Origin: Actinomadura opuntiae
Lineage (GTDB): Bacteria; Actinomycetota; Actinomycetes; Streptosporangiales; Streptosporangiaceae
Direction of reading: 5' to 3'
DNA: 36,563 bases
Assembly (NCBI RefSeq): GCF_030283205.1
Contig: NZ_JASNWF010000044.1
Location: 1 to 36,563 of the forward strand
The position numbers were made by a program, and so were the translations under genes. The notes beneath the pieces were generated by a model that made no database searches, was not told where the DNA came from, and was given only the letters and a program-made list of their open reading frames with translations. This document shows positions 23,794-31,293 of this stretch, piece after piece. Positions within the stretch are counted from its first letter, which is position 1; each line of letters starts with the position of its first letter.

Positions 23794-24651
23794 TCAGCGG
23801 AAGACGACCGTGCGGTCCCCGTTGAGCAGCACGCGGTGCTCGGCGTGCCAGCGGACGGCGCGGGCCAGCGCGAGGCATTCGACGTCGCGGCCGACCGCCA
23901 CCAGCTCCTCGGGGCTGTGGGTGTGGTCGACGCGGGCGACCTCCTGCTCGATGATCGGCCCCTCGTCCAGGTCGGCGGTGACGTAGTGGGCGGTGGCGCC
24001 GATCAGCTTGACGCCGCGTTCGTGCGCCCGGTGGTAGGGACGGGCGCCCTTGAAGCTCGGCAGGAACGAGTGGTGGATGTTGATGATCGCGCCGGGGAGC
24101 TTGGCGCAGAAGTCGTCGGAGAGGATCTGCATGTAGCGGGCCAGGACGACGAGGTCGGCGCGGTAGTGCTCGACCAGCGCGAGGACCTCGGCCTCCTGCG
24201 CGGGCTTGCCGCCGGGGCCGGCCGGCAGGTGGTGGTAGTCGATCCCGTAGGACTGGGTGAGCGGCCGCAGGTCGGGGTGGTTGGAGGCGACCGCGACGAC
24301 GTCGACGTCGAGCAGCCCGGAGCGCTGCCGGTAGAGCAGGTCGTTCAGGCAGTGCCCGCTCTTCGACACCATGATCAGCACGCGCGGGCGTTCGGCCAGG
24401 TCGTGCAGCCGCCACTGGAGCCCGAGCTCGGGCGCCAGGGACGCGAACGCGCCGCGCAGCTCGTCGGCGTCGGTGCCGGGCAGCGCGGCGAACTGCACCC
24501 GCATGAAGAAGGTCCCGGAGTCGGGGTCGCCGAACTGCTGGCTCTCCACGATGTTGCATCCGCGTTCGGCGAGCAGCCCGGAGACGGCGGCGACGATGCC
24601 CGGCCGGTCGGGGCACGACAGGGTCAGCACGTACTGGTCGGCTCGGTCCAT
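23794..24651 (-). CDS. purU: Formyltetrahydrofolate deformylase
   Basis: A 285-residue enzyme that hydrolyses 10-formyl-THF to formate and THF. The N-terminal ACT domain (VLTLSCPDRPGIVAAVSGLLAERGCNI) is followed by a formyltransferase-like domain with VLIMVSKSGHCLNDLL, the catalytic NIHHSFLPSFKGARPY and GATAHYVTADLDEGPII (His and Asp). Length is standard. In this family glycine and methionine act on the ACT domain to balance one-carbon units, so it complements gcvT/gcvH/glyA at 10488-13290. The gene is monocistronic. Confidence 0.96.
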   Translation of the reverse strand: MDRADQYVLTLSCPDRPGIVAAVSGLLAERGCNIVESQQFGDPDSGTFFMRVQFAALPGTDADELRGAFASLAPELGLQWRLHDLAERPRVLIMVSKSGHCLNDLLYRQRSGLLDVDVVAVASNHPDLRPLTQSYGIDYHHLPAGPGGKPAQEAEVLALVEHYRADLVVLARYMQILSDDFCAKLPGAIINIHHSFLPSFKGARPYHRAHERGVKLIGATAHYVTADLDEGPIIEQEVARVDHTHSPEELVAVGRDVECLALARAVRWHAEHRVLLNGDRTVVFR

Positions 24652-24753
24652 GTCTCGGTCTCACTCTCGCCGCGAAGGCGCAGCTCACATGCGGATACGG
24701 GGCTACGAGCCTACGCGGCGCCCCGCCGTCCGGGGGCCGTGCCGCGCCAAGCA

Positions 24754-24780
24754 GGCCCCCGGCACCGGAATGCCGGGGCC
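24754..24780 (-). terminator. Hairpin after the epoxide hydrolase remnant
   Basis: GGCCCCCGGCA at 24754-24764 pairs with 24771-24780 over ten bases with one bulged C and a six-base loop. It lies 13 bases past the stop of the broken gene, so the terminator outlived the gene. Confidence 0.6.
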
Positions 24781-24792
24781 ACGGTGCGGGGG

Positions 24793-25125
24793 TTCAGCCC
24801 AGCTTGCGGAACATCTCGCGAATGTCGGCGACGAGGAGGTCGGGAGCGTCGTGGGCGGCCCAGTGGCTGCCGCGGTCGTACTCGTTCCAGTGGACGATGT
24901 TGGTGTGGTCGCGCTCGGCGAAGCGGCGGTGCGGGCGGCGCCCCAGCCCCTCTCGGCGGTGTGGCCGGAGAACCCGAACCCGGCCAGCGACGAGATCACG
25001 ACGTGCAAGGCGTCGGCGGGGTCGCCGCCGTGGGCGCGCCAGTCGTACTCGTCGCGCCAGCGGGCGACGAGGTCGCGGACGAAGGAGATCGGCACGCCGT
25101 ACTCCCAGCCGGGACCAAGTCCGGG
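24793..25125 (-). pseudogene. Epoxide hydrolase pseudogene (two internal deletions, N-terminus lost)
   Basis: The minus strand holds three separate pieces of an EHN-type alpha/beta-hydrolase in order. First, GWEYGVPISFVRDLVARWRD (N-terminal EHN domain) and DEYDWRAH. Then, fused in frame, GDPADALHVVISSLAGFGFSGHTAERGWG from the core. Last, in another frame, RRFAERDHTNIVHWNEYDRG and SHWAAHDAPDLLVADIREMF to a proper stop at 24793, carrying the catalytic His region. Missing are the N-terminal ~40 residues, the oxyanion HGWP segment between pieces one and two, and the nucleophile Asp plus lid between pieces two and three. A normal gene of ~380 residues has shrunk to ~110 codons, so it cannot be functional. 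Confidence 0.85.
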
Positions 25126-25134
25126 CGGATCTGT

Positions 25135-25148
25135 CTACTCGTGAGTAG
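25135..25148. promoter_or_regulatory. TetR-style operator candidate before the esterase gene
   Basis: CTACTCGTGAGTAG has perfect six-base arms around GT. It lies 35 bases before the esterase ATG and at the lost 5' end of the epoxide hydrolase remnant. Its size and ACTC/GAGT halves resemble TetR-family sites. It may control the esterase gene or be left from the old divergent pair. Confidence 0.45.
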
Positions 25149-25182
25149 TTTGAGAGCGGGCGTTGAGGTTACTTTTGCTCGC

Positions 25183-26124
25183 ATGCGGCGAATCCTGGTC
25201 CTGGCGCTGGCGGTCTCCCTCGTCCTCGCGGGCTGCACGAGCGGGGGCGGCGGCGGGAAGAAGGGCGGTGGGAAGGGCGGGAAGCGGCCCGCCACCGTCG
25301 ACGGCATCCCGACGAGTGCGGGCACCCACAAGATGAAGATCGACGTGGGCACGCCCGGCCACCGCGAGTACCTGCTGCACGTCCCGTCCAAGGTGTCGGG
25401 CGGGAAGTGGAAGGGCGGCAAGCCCGCCGACCGGCCCGCGCTGGTGATCGCGCTGCACGGCGGCCTCGCCAACATGAACAAGATGGAGTCGCTGACGGGG
25501 TTCGACAAGATCTCCGACGACAAGGGGTTCGTGGTCGCCTACCCCGACGGGTTCATGACGACCTGGAACGCCGGGAGCTGCTGCGGCGCCGCGAAGATCG
25601 GCCACATCGACGACGTCGGCTTCCTGAGCAAGCTCATCGACAAGCTGACAGGCGCCGGGCTGGCCGATCCGGACCGGGTGTTCGTCACCGGCTTCTCCAA
25701 CGGCGCGGGGATGGCGTACAAGCTGGCCTGCGAGAAGGCCGACAAGGTCGCGGCGATCGGGGTGGTCGAGGGGTCGCTGGTGACCGGGTGCGATCCGGAC
25801 CGTCCGGTGTCGGCGATGATCTTCCACGGGACGGCTGACCAGAACGTCCCGTTCAACGGCGGCGGGAACCGCGACATCAACGACAAGCGGCCCTTCCCGC
25901 CGGTGTCGAAGGCCGTGGACTTCTGGCGCAAGGTCGGGAACCTGCCGAAGCCGCACGAGGACGTGAAGGCGCTCAGCGGCAACACCGACTGCCAGGGGAC
26001 GGGCAAGGGCGCCAGGGGCGTCGAGGTGACGTTCTGCAAGGTGCAGGGCGGCAAGCACGCGTGGCCGTCCGAGGCCGGCGAGATGCTGTGGAAGTTCTTC
26101 GACGCCCATCCCCGCAAGGGGTGA
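25183..26124 (+). CDS. Secreted PHB-depolymerase/feruloyl-esterase-like lipoprotein
   Basis: A 313-residue lipoprotein esterase. Signal peptide RRILVLALAVSLVLAGC ends in an LAGC lipobox, followed by a Gly/Lys-rich linker. The alpha/beta-hydrolase core has oxyanion LVIALHGG, nucleophile Ser in GFSNGAGMAY, Asp in FHGTADQNVPFNG and His in GGKHAWP. This order matches the LpqC/CE1 polyhydroxybutyrate depolymerase-like esterases. CC (GSCCGAA) and later Cys residues may form disulfides. ATG 25183 lacks a ribosome site. TACTTT at 25170-25175 ends seven bases before it, so the message may be leaderless. Substrate (polyester or feruloylated sugar) is not decided by sequence. Confidence 0.88.
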   Translation: MRRILVLALAVSLVLAGCTSGGGGGKKGGGKGGKRPATVDGIPTSAGTHKMKIDVGTPGHREYLLHVPSKVSGGKWKGGKPADRPALVIALHGGLANMNKMESLTGFDKISDDKGFVVAYPDGFMTTWNAGSCCGAAKIGHIDDVGFLSKLIDKLTGAGLADPDRVFVTGFSNGAGMAYKLACEKADKVAAIGVVEGSLVTGCDPDRPVSAMIFHGTADQNVPFNGGGNRDINDKRPFPPVSKAVDFWRKVGNLPKPHEDVKALSGNTDCQGTGKGARGVEVTFCKVQGGKHAWPSEAGEMLWKFFDAHPRKG

Positions 26125-26150
26125 GCGGGCCGCACCGCGGGGCCGACGGT

Positions 26151-26169
26151 ATGTGAGAGCTTTTCACAT
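26151..26169. promoter_or_regulatory. Inverted repeat in the promoter of the PLP enzyme gene
   Basis: ATGTGA and TCACAT (26151-26156, 26164-26169) are perfect six-base arms seven bases apart. They lie upstream of a TATTGT -10-like box at 26177-26182. The half-sites resemble CRP, but the spacer is one base too long for the standard CRP site. It may bind another dimeric regulator. Confidence 0.4.
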
Positions 26170-26197
26170 TTACCGCTATTGTGGCAGTGTGGCAGAC

Positions 26198-27382
26198 ATG
26201 AACCTCCGGGACCGCTACGACGCCGCGACCGCCGGACTCGAGGCGCCGTTCGCCGCCGTCGACCTCGCGGCCTTCCGCGCCAACGCCGCCGACCTGGTGC
26301 GCCGCGCCGCCGGCAAGCCCATCAGGATCGCCAGCAAGTCGGTGCGCTGCCGCGCCCTCCTGGAGGACGCGCTCGCCATGGACGGCTTCGCCGGCGTCAT
26401 GGCGTTCACCCTCCCCGAGGCGCTCTGGCTCGCCGCCGAGGGCGTGAGCGACGACATCCTCGTCGCCTACCCGACCGCCGACCGCACCGCGGTCGCCGCG
26501 CTCGCCGCCGACCCCGCCGCCGCCCGCGCGATCACCCTCATGGTCGACTGCCCCGAGCACCTCGACCTGATCGAGGAGGCCGCCGGCGACGCCCGCGTCC
26601 GGGTCTGCATCGACATCGACGCCTCCTACCGCCCGCTCGCCGGGCGGGTCCGGATCGGCGCGCTGCGCTCCCCGCTGCGCACCCCCGCCGACGTCGCCGG
26701 GTTCGCCGAGCGGATCCTCAAGCGCCCCGGCCTGCACCTGGCCGGGCTGATGGCCTACGAGTCCCAGATCGCCGGCGTCGGCGACGTGCCGCCCGGACGG
26801 CCTGCGCGGGGCCGGGTGATCCGCGCGATGCAGCAGCGGTCCCGGATGGAGCTGGCCCGGCGCCGCGCCGCGATCGTCCGGGCCGTCCGCGAGCTGACCG
26901 AGCTGGAGTTCGTCAACGGCGGCGGCACCGGCAGCGTGGAGAAGACCGCCGCCGAGCGCGCCGTCACCGAGATCGCCGCCGGGTCCGGGCTGTACCAGCC
27001 GCACCTGTTCGACTACTACTCCAACTTCACCGGACGGCCCGCCGCGCTGTTCGCGCTGCCCGTCGTCCGCCGCCCCGGCCCCGGCGTCGCGACCTGCCTC
27101 GGCGGCGGCTACCTCGCCTCCGGGCCCGCCGACGACGTCCGGCTCCCCCGGCCCTACCTGCCCGCCGGGCTGTCCTTCGACCCCAACGAGGGCGCGGGCG
27201 AGGTGCAGACGCCGCTGCTCGGCCACGCCGCCGACGGCCTGCGGATCGGCGACCGGGTCTGGTTCCGGCACACCAAGGCCGGCGAGCTGTGCGAGCGGTT
27301 CGCCGAGCTGCACCTGATCGACGGCGACCGGTTCGTCCGGACCGTCCCGACCTACCGGGGCGAGGGCCGGACCTTCCTGTAG
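26198..27382 (+). CDS. D-serine dehydratase/alanine racemase-fold amino acid deaminase or aldolase
   Basis: A 394-residue fold-type III PLP enzyme. IRIASKSVRCRALL near residues 38-51 holds the PLP lysine. The barrel contains FVNGGGTGSV for phosphate binding, and the C-terminal beta domain has RHTKAGELCERFAELHLI, whose His and Cys are metal ligands in the D-serine dehydratase/D-threonine aldolase family. Substrate is unknown. ATG 26198 is used here. GTG 26189 lies seven bases after TATTGT and could be a leaderless start adding VAD. A tandem TGTGGCAG pair spans this area. The gene stands alone between the esterase and SIMPL genes. Confidence 0.85.
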   Translation: MNLRDRYDAATAGLEAPFAAVDLAAFRANAADLVRRAAGKPIRIASKSVRCRALLEDALAMDGFAGVMAFTLPEALWLAAEGVSDDILVAYPTADRTAVAALAADPAAARAITLMVDCPEHLDLIEEAAGDARVRVCIDIDASYRPLAGRVRIGALRSPLRTPADVAGFAERILKRPGLHLAGLMAYESQIAGVGDVPPGRPARGRVIRAMQQRSRMELARRRAAIVRAVRELTELEFVNGGGTGSVEKTAAERAVTEIAAGSGLYQPHLFDYYSNFTGRPAALFALPVVRRPGPGVATCLGGGYLASGPADDVRLPRPYLPAGLSFDPNEGAGEVQTPLLGHAADGLRIGDRVWFRHTKAGELCERFAELHLIDGDRFVRTVPTYRGEGRTFL

Positions 27383-27440
27383 CCGCCCTTCAGCCGCCGT
27401 AAGTGGCGTCGCCCGCCCCGCCGGCGGCTAGGTTGGCGGT

Positions 27441-28109
27441 ATGAGCGACGCTCCGATCATCAGTGTGCGCGGCGAGGCGGTCCTGGAGGCCGAGCCGGAG
27501 ATCGCCCGGCTGTCGGTGCACGTCCAGTCGCAGGAGCCCGACCGGCGCAGGGCGCTGGACCGGCTCACCGAGCGCAACCGGGCCGCGCTCGACCTGATCG
27601 GGTCCTACGGGGACGCGGTCGAGCGGCTGGAGACCGGCGGGCTGGTCATCACCCCGCTGGTCAAGTACCGGCGGCGCGAGGGCGACATCCGCGCCTACCA
27701 GGGCACCGTCCTGATCAAGGTGACGGTCGCCGACTTCACCGTGCTCGGCGAGCTGGTCGCCCGGCTCGGCGACCTGGAGCGCGCCCGCGTGGACGGCCCG
27801 GACTGGGACCTGCGCCGCGACAGCGACGTGCACCGCCGCGCCGCCGAGCAGGCCGCCCAGGAGGCCGTCGCGCGCGCCCGCCGGTACGCGGAGGCGCTCG
27901 GCGCCCGGCTCACCGGGCTGGTCGAGCTGTCCGACGAGGGCCTCGGACGCGACGAGGGCGTCACCGGGCCCGTCGCGCTGGCCGGCGCGTTCAGCCGCGC
28001 GCCCGGCGAGGCGGGCGAGGCGGAGCCGATCGACCTGGAACCGGAGATGCAGATCGTCCGCGCCGCCGTCGAGGCCCGCTTCACCGCCACCGCGCCCGAC
28101 CTCGGCTGA
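27441..28109 (+). CDS. SIMPL domain (DUF541) protein, cytoplasmic
   Basis: A 222-residue protein with the SIMPL pattern: ISVRGEAVLEAEPEIARLSV, a helix RRRALDRLTERNRAALDLIG, YRGTV-like strand (YQGTVLIKVTVADF) and a central helix EQAAQEAVARARRYAEALGARL. Many SIMPL proteins are periplasmic or outer-membrane; this one has no signal peptide or membrane segment, so it is probably cytoplasmic. Function is unknown (some relatives relate to oxidative stress or macromolecular assemblies). A 45-bp minisatellite starts right after its stop. Confidence 0.88.
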   Translation: MSDAPIISVRGEAVLEAEPEIARLSVHVQSQEPDRRRALDRLTERNRAALDLIGSYGDAVERLETGGLVITPLVKYRRREGDIRAYQGTVLIKVTVADFTVLGELVARLGDLERARVDGPDWDLRRDSDVHRRAAEQAAQEAVARARRYAEALGARLTGLVELSDEGLGRDEGVTGPVALAGAFSRAPGEAGEAEPIDLEPEMQIVRAAVEARFTATAPDLG

Positions 28110-28110
28110 C

Positions 28111-28155
28111 CGCGCCGATCGCGCCGATCGCGCCGACCGGGCCGACCGGGCCGAC
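28111..28155. repeat. Five-copy 9-bp minisatellite after the SIMPL gene
   Basis: Five direct units of nine bases: CGCGCCGAT twice, CGCGCCGAC once and CGGGCCGAC twice. It starts one base after the stop of the SIMPL gene. Nine is a multiple of three, so if translated it would add RAD/GPT-like tripeptides without frame change. Confidence 0.9.
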
Positions 28156-28199
28156 CCCGCGCGCTGAACGCGCCGGGGCCCGCCGCCGTACTGGGGGAC

Positions 28200-28520
28200 G
28201 TGGAAGCACCCGGCTGCGGCGAGTACCGGTCCGGCCTCGGCGCCTACGCCCTCGGGGGGCTCGCCGGGGCCGAGGCCGACGCGCTCTCGGCGCACCTGCG
28301 CGGCTGCCCGCCCTGCCGCGCCGAGCTGGCCGACCTGCGCGGCGTCGCCGAACTCCTCGCCCGCGCGGCGCGCACCGCCGCCCTGAGGACGCCGCATCCG
28401 CGGTCCGCGGTGCCCGGGAAACGCGAAGGCGCCGGCCGCGGGTCGCGGTCCGGCGCCTTCCGGGGCGGGTTCAGCGGCGCTTGCGCTTACGGCGCCACAA
28501 AGCGAAGGCGGTCAGCGTGA
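28200..28520 (+). CDS. zf-HC2 anti-sigma-like protein, probably truncated
   Basis: Residues 1-60 form a zinc-binding anti-sigma domain: CGEYRSGLGAYALGGLAGAE, then HLRGCPPCRAELADLRGVAELL (H-x3-C-x2-C). Relatives are ~220-250 residues with a membrane segment and a C-terminal sensor domain; here the frame ends after 106 codons and has neither. From about codon 75 it runs through the neighbour's terminator hairpin (28425-28460) and the last 50 bases of the antisense DUF3618 gene, so the tail is probably not native. GTG 28200 sits ten bases after a GTACTG box and may be leaderless. It is either a remnant or a stand-alone zinc-finger protein. No sigma gene is adjacent. Confidence 0.6.
   Translation: MEAPGCGEYRSGLGAYALGGLAGAEADALSAHLRGCPPCRAELADLRGVAELLARAARTAALRTPHPRSAVPGKREGAGRGSRSGAFRGGFSGACAYGATKRRRSA
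28425..28460 (-). terminator. Terminator hairpin of the DUF3618 gene
   Basis: GAAGGCGCCGG (28425-28435) pairs perfectly with 28450-28460. An inner CCGCG/CGCGG helix, offset by one bulged T, encloses GGT. It lies ten bases past the stop of the DUF3618 gene and within the tail of the zinc-finger frame. Confidence 0.75.
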
Positions 28521-28770
28521 CCGCGGCGGCGGCGCCCGCGTAGACGACGCGACGGTCGAGCCGACCCGGCTCGCCGTCCTCGCCCTCCGGACGCACCATC
28601 GCGTTCACGGCCCGGACGATCTGCCCGGCCTCCTCCTTGATCCGCTCACTGCCCTTGTGCGCGAGGTTCCGCGGGTTGACCCGCTCGGCGAGCTCGTCGA
28701 TCGTGCGGGCGAGTTCCAGGCGGGTGCGCTCGATCTCCCGCTCCAGCGCCTCCGGGTCGCGGTCAGCCAT
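28471..28770 (-). CDS. DUF3618 family membrane-anchored protein
   Basis: A 99-residue protein. DPEALEREIERTRLELARTIDELAERVNP is the DUF3618 amphipathic, coiled-coil-like signature, followed by a linker and one C-terminal membrane helix (VVYAGAAAAVTLTAFALW) ending in RRKRKRR. ATG 28770 has AAGGA upstream; the open frame to 28917 overlaps the divergent peroxiredoxin and is not used. Function is unknown; relatives are small tail-anchored proteins of actinobacteria. Confidence 0.88.
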   Translation of the reverse strand: MADRDPEALEREIERTRLELARTIDELAERVNPRNLAHKGSERIKEEAGQIVRAVNAMVRPEGEDGEPGRLDRRVVYAGAAAAVTLTAFALWRRKRKRR

Positions 28771-28910
28771 GCCGTTGTCCTTATCGTCTATCCGAGCGGT
28801 CGGGTCGAGCGAAGCATGATCCGAACAGTGTTGCAGGTCTTCCCGCCGGGCGCCCGGCGCACCCCGGGCGGTACCGTTGGACCCACCATCCGAGCGAAAG
28901 GCGGCACAGG

Positions 28911-29378
28911 GTGTCACAGCGGCTAGAGCCGGGCGATGCAGCCCCTGACTTCGAGCTACCGGACGCCGACGCGTCCCCGGTCTCGCTGGCCTCGTTCCGC
29001 GGCAGGCGGGTGATCCTCTACTTCTACCCGGCGGCCATGACCCCCGGCTGCACCAAGGAGTCGGTCGACTTCCAGGGCAGCCTGGCCGAGCTGGAGGCGG
29101 CGGGCGTCGCCGTCGTCGGCGTCTCCCCCGACAAGCCCGCCAAGCTCGCGAAGTTCCGCGAGAAGGAGGGGCTCGGCTTCCCGCTGCTGTCCGACCCGGA
29201 CGCCGCCGTGCTGCAGGCGTACGGCGCCTACGGCGAGAAGAAGCTCTACGGCAAGGTCGTCGTCGGTGTGATCCGCTCGACGTTCATCATCGACGCCGAC
29301 GGCAAGATCGAGAAGGCCTACTACAACGTGAAGGCCACCGGCCACGTCGAGCGGCTGCGCCGCGACCTCGGGCTCTGA
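28911..29378 (+). CDS. bcp: Bcp-type peroxiredoxin lacking the usual resolving cysteine
   Basis: A 155-residue thiol peroxidase that reduces peroxides. The peroxidatic Cys47 lies in MTPGCTKESVDF. In many Bcp proteins a second Cys lies five residues later; here that place is Val52, so this is a 1-Cys or differently resolved form, as occurs in part of the family. FYPAAMTPG and GVIRSTFIIDADGKI are other signatures. The GTG start is close to the divergent DUF3618 gene. Expected to act with thioredoxin or a small thiol in the cytoplasm. Confidence 0.93.
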   Translation: MSQRLEPGDAAPDFELPDADASPVSLASFRGRRVILYFYPAAMTPGCTKESVDFQGSLAELEAAGVAVVGVSPDKPAKLAKFREKEGLGFPLLSDPDAAVLQAYGAYGEKKLYGKVVVGVIRSTFIIDADGKIEKAYYNVKATGHVERLRRDLGL

Positions 29379-29410
29379 GGCCCGCCGGCGCCGGACGCGG
29401 CGGGAACGGG

Positions 29411-29494
29411 TGCGGGCGGGGGGACTCGAACCCCCACGGTGTCTCCACCAACAGGACCTAAACCTGCCGCGTATGCCTACTTCGCCACGCCCGC
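29411..29494 (-). tRNA. tRNA-Leu (anticodon UAG)
   Basis: The minus strand reads a complete 84-base class II tRNA. The acceptor arms GCGGGCG (29488-29494) and CGCCCGC (29412-29418) pair fully. The anticodon stem GCAGG/CCTGT encloses TTTAGGT with anticodon TAG at 29458-29460. A long variable arm (TGTTGGTGGAGACACC) and the GTTCGAGTC T-loop follow. CCA is not encoded. It reads the rare CUA codon. Confidence 0.96.
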
Positions 29495-29622
29495 CGATGC
29501 TCCGCGCGGGAGCGCGTTCAGCTTAGCGTCCCCGGTGGGCGGCATGTCAGCGGATTACCGGCGCCCGCCCCCAACGACGGCGTTGCCGGGCGCAACTCGG
29601 CGAATCACCGATCCCCATGCGC

Positions 29623-29661
29623 GCGGAACGGACCCTCGCTCCTGGCGAGGGTCCGTTCCGC
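29623..29661 (-). terminator. Terminator hairpin after the efflux pump gene
   Basis: GCGGAACGGACCCTCGC (29623-29639) and 29645-29661 form a perfect 17-bp stem around TCCTG, with one further C-G pair outside. It lies 23 bases beyond the stop of the pump gene. Confidence 0.8.
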
Positions 29662-29684
29662 GTGCCGTCACCCGCGGCGGACGG

Positions 29685-31226
29685 TCAGCTCGCGTGCTCC
29701 GTGGCAGCGGCGGTCTCGCGCCCGCTCCGCTCCTCGGCGGGAGCCTGGTCGGGGCGGCGGTAGAGGGCGCCGACCACCACGGCGGTGACCGCGAGCACGA
29801 CGGCGGCCGACAGCAGCGCGGTGTGCAGGCCGTCCGCGAAGGCCGTCTGGGCCTGCCGCATCACCTGCGGCCCGGCGTGCGCCGCCATGGCCAGGGACGT
29901 GCGGGCCTGCTCGGCGACCGGCCCGGGCAGGCCGGAGGTGTCCAGGTTCGAGCGGTAGCCGGACTGCAGGAGGCTGCCGAGCACCGCGATGCCGAGGGCG
30001 CCGCCGAGCTCGCGGGCCAGGTCGTTCATCGCCGAGCCGACGCCCTGCTTCTCCGGCGGGAGCGCGTCGGTGATGGACGCGGTGGCGGGCGTCATGGCCA
30101 GGCCCATCCCGGCGCCGAGCGGGACGAGGCCGCCCAGCATCACCCAGTAGCTGGTGCCGGTGTCCAGCAGCGACAGCACCAGCAGCCCGACGGCGACCAG
30201 GATCAGCCCGGCGACGATGACGCGGCGCGGCCCGACCTTCGCGGCGGCGCGGGGCGCGATGCCGCGGGCGGACGGCATCATCGCGGCGGCCATCGGCAGC
30301 AGGCAGGTCGCGGCGAGCAGCGGGCCGTGCCCCTTCACCAGCTGCAGGTACTGCAGGACGATGAAGACGAAGCCGAAGAAGGCGAAGAACTGCACGGTGA
30401 TCGACAGGGTGCCGGCCGAGAACGCGCGGATCCTGAACAGCCGGGGGTCCAGCAGCGGGTTGGGCCGGGCCAGCTCCCAGCCGACGAACCCGGCGAGCAC
30501 GACGACGGCGGCGGCGAGGCCGATCAGCGTGCGGGCGCTCGTCCAGCCCTCGGTGGGCGCCTCGATGATCGAGTAGACGCCGGCGCCGAGCCCGACGACG
30601 GTGATGAGCGCGCCGGTGATGTCGAGCCGCGGCGCGTCCGGGTCGGCGGACTCGGGGACGACCGCGAGCGTCGCGACGAAGGCGATCACCGAGAGCACGA
30701 TGTTCAGCAGGAACACCGACCGCCACGACCACTGCTCCAGCAGGCTGCCGGAGACCAGCAGGCCCAGGATCGCGCTGGCCCCGGCGACGCCGGCCCACGC
30801 GCCGACCGCGCGGGTCCGCTGCCGCGCCGGGAAGGTGGCGGTGATCGTGGACAGCGTCGCGGGCATCACCAGCGCCGCGCCGACGCCGAGGACGCCGCGC
30901 ATCGCGATCAGCCATTCGGGGTCGCTCGCCAGCATCGCCGCGACGGACCCGGCGCCGAAGACGACGAGCCCGGCGGCGAGCGCGCGGCGCCGGCCGTAGC
31001 GGTCGCCGATCGCGCCGCCGAGCAGCAGCAGCGCCGCGAACACCAGCGCGTAGGCGTCGATGATCCAGGCGAGCTGCGTCTGGCTGGCGTGGGTGTCGCG
31101 GGCGATGGACGGGATGGCGGTGTTCAGCGACGCGACCGCCGACACGACGGTGGCGAGGGCGAGCATGACGGCCGGCAGCACGGCCCGGTGGACCTGCCCT
31201 CCGGGCGCCGGTTCGGTGGTGGCCAT
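29685..31226 (-). CDS. MFS drug:H+ antiporter, DHA2 (14-TMS) family
   Basis: A 513-residue transporter of the EmrB/QacA type with about 14 hydrophobic helices. Motif A is GDRYGRRRALAAG after TM2. WIIDAYALVFAALLLLGG and ARELGGALGIAVLGSLL are typical of DHA2 pumps. ATG 31226 has AGGAGG upstream; an in-frame ATG at 31298 lies in the divergent promoter. It is divergent from a TetR gene, which is the common repressor-pump arrangement, so the TetR protein probably controls it. Substrates are probably hydrophobic cations or antibiotics; none is identifiable. Confidence 0.93.
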   Translation of the reverse strand: MATTEPAPGGQVHRAVLPAVMLALATVVSAVASLNTAIPSIARDTHASQTQLAWIIDAYALVFAALLLLGGAIGDRYGRRRALAAGLVVFGAGSVAAMLASDPEWLIAMRGVLGVGAALVMPATLSTITATFPARQRTRAVGAWAGVAGASAILGLLVSGSLLEQWSWRSVFLLNIVLSVIAFVATLAVVPESADPDAPRLDITGALITVVGLGAGVYSIIEAPTEGWTSARTLIGLAAAVVVLAGFVGWELARPNPLLDPRLFRIRAFSAGTLSITVQFFAFFGFVFIVLQYLQLVKGHGPLLAATCLLPMAAAMMPSARGIAPRAAAKVGPRRVIVAGLILVAVGLLVLSLLDTGTSYWVMLGGLVPLGAGMGLAMTPATASITDALPPEKQGVGSAMNDLARELGGALGIAVLGSLLQSGYRSNLDTSGLPGPVAEQARTSLAMAAHAGPQVMRQAQTAFADGLHTALLSAAVVLAVTAVVVGALYRRPDQAPAEERSGRETAAATEHAS

Positions 31227-31293
31227 CGAAGCCTCCTGGTGACGGATCCTGTTCGCGGTGACACCTCGAATCTGGCCCCAGCGGCCACTACAT

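Noticed and set aside
23704..26124. 806-codon frame ending in the esterase
   Set aside because: The first ~490 codons are antisense to purU and the pseudogene; the lipoprotein signal peptide fixes the start at 25183.
26152..26168. CRP binding site (TGTGA...TCACA)
   Set aside because: The spacer is seven bases rather than the six of standard CRP sites, so I list it only as an inverted repeat.
28111..28155. CRISPR-like repeat
   Set aside because: Units are nine bases, directly adjacent without spacers, so it is a minisatellite.
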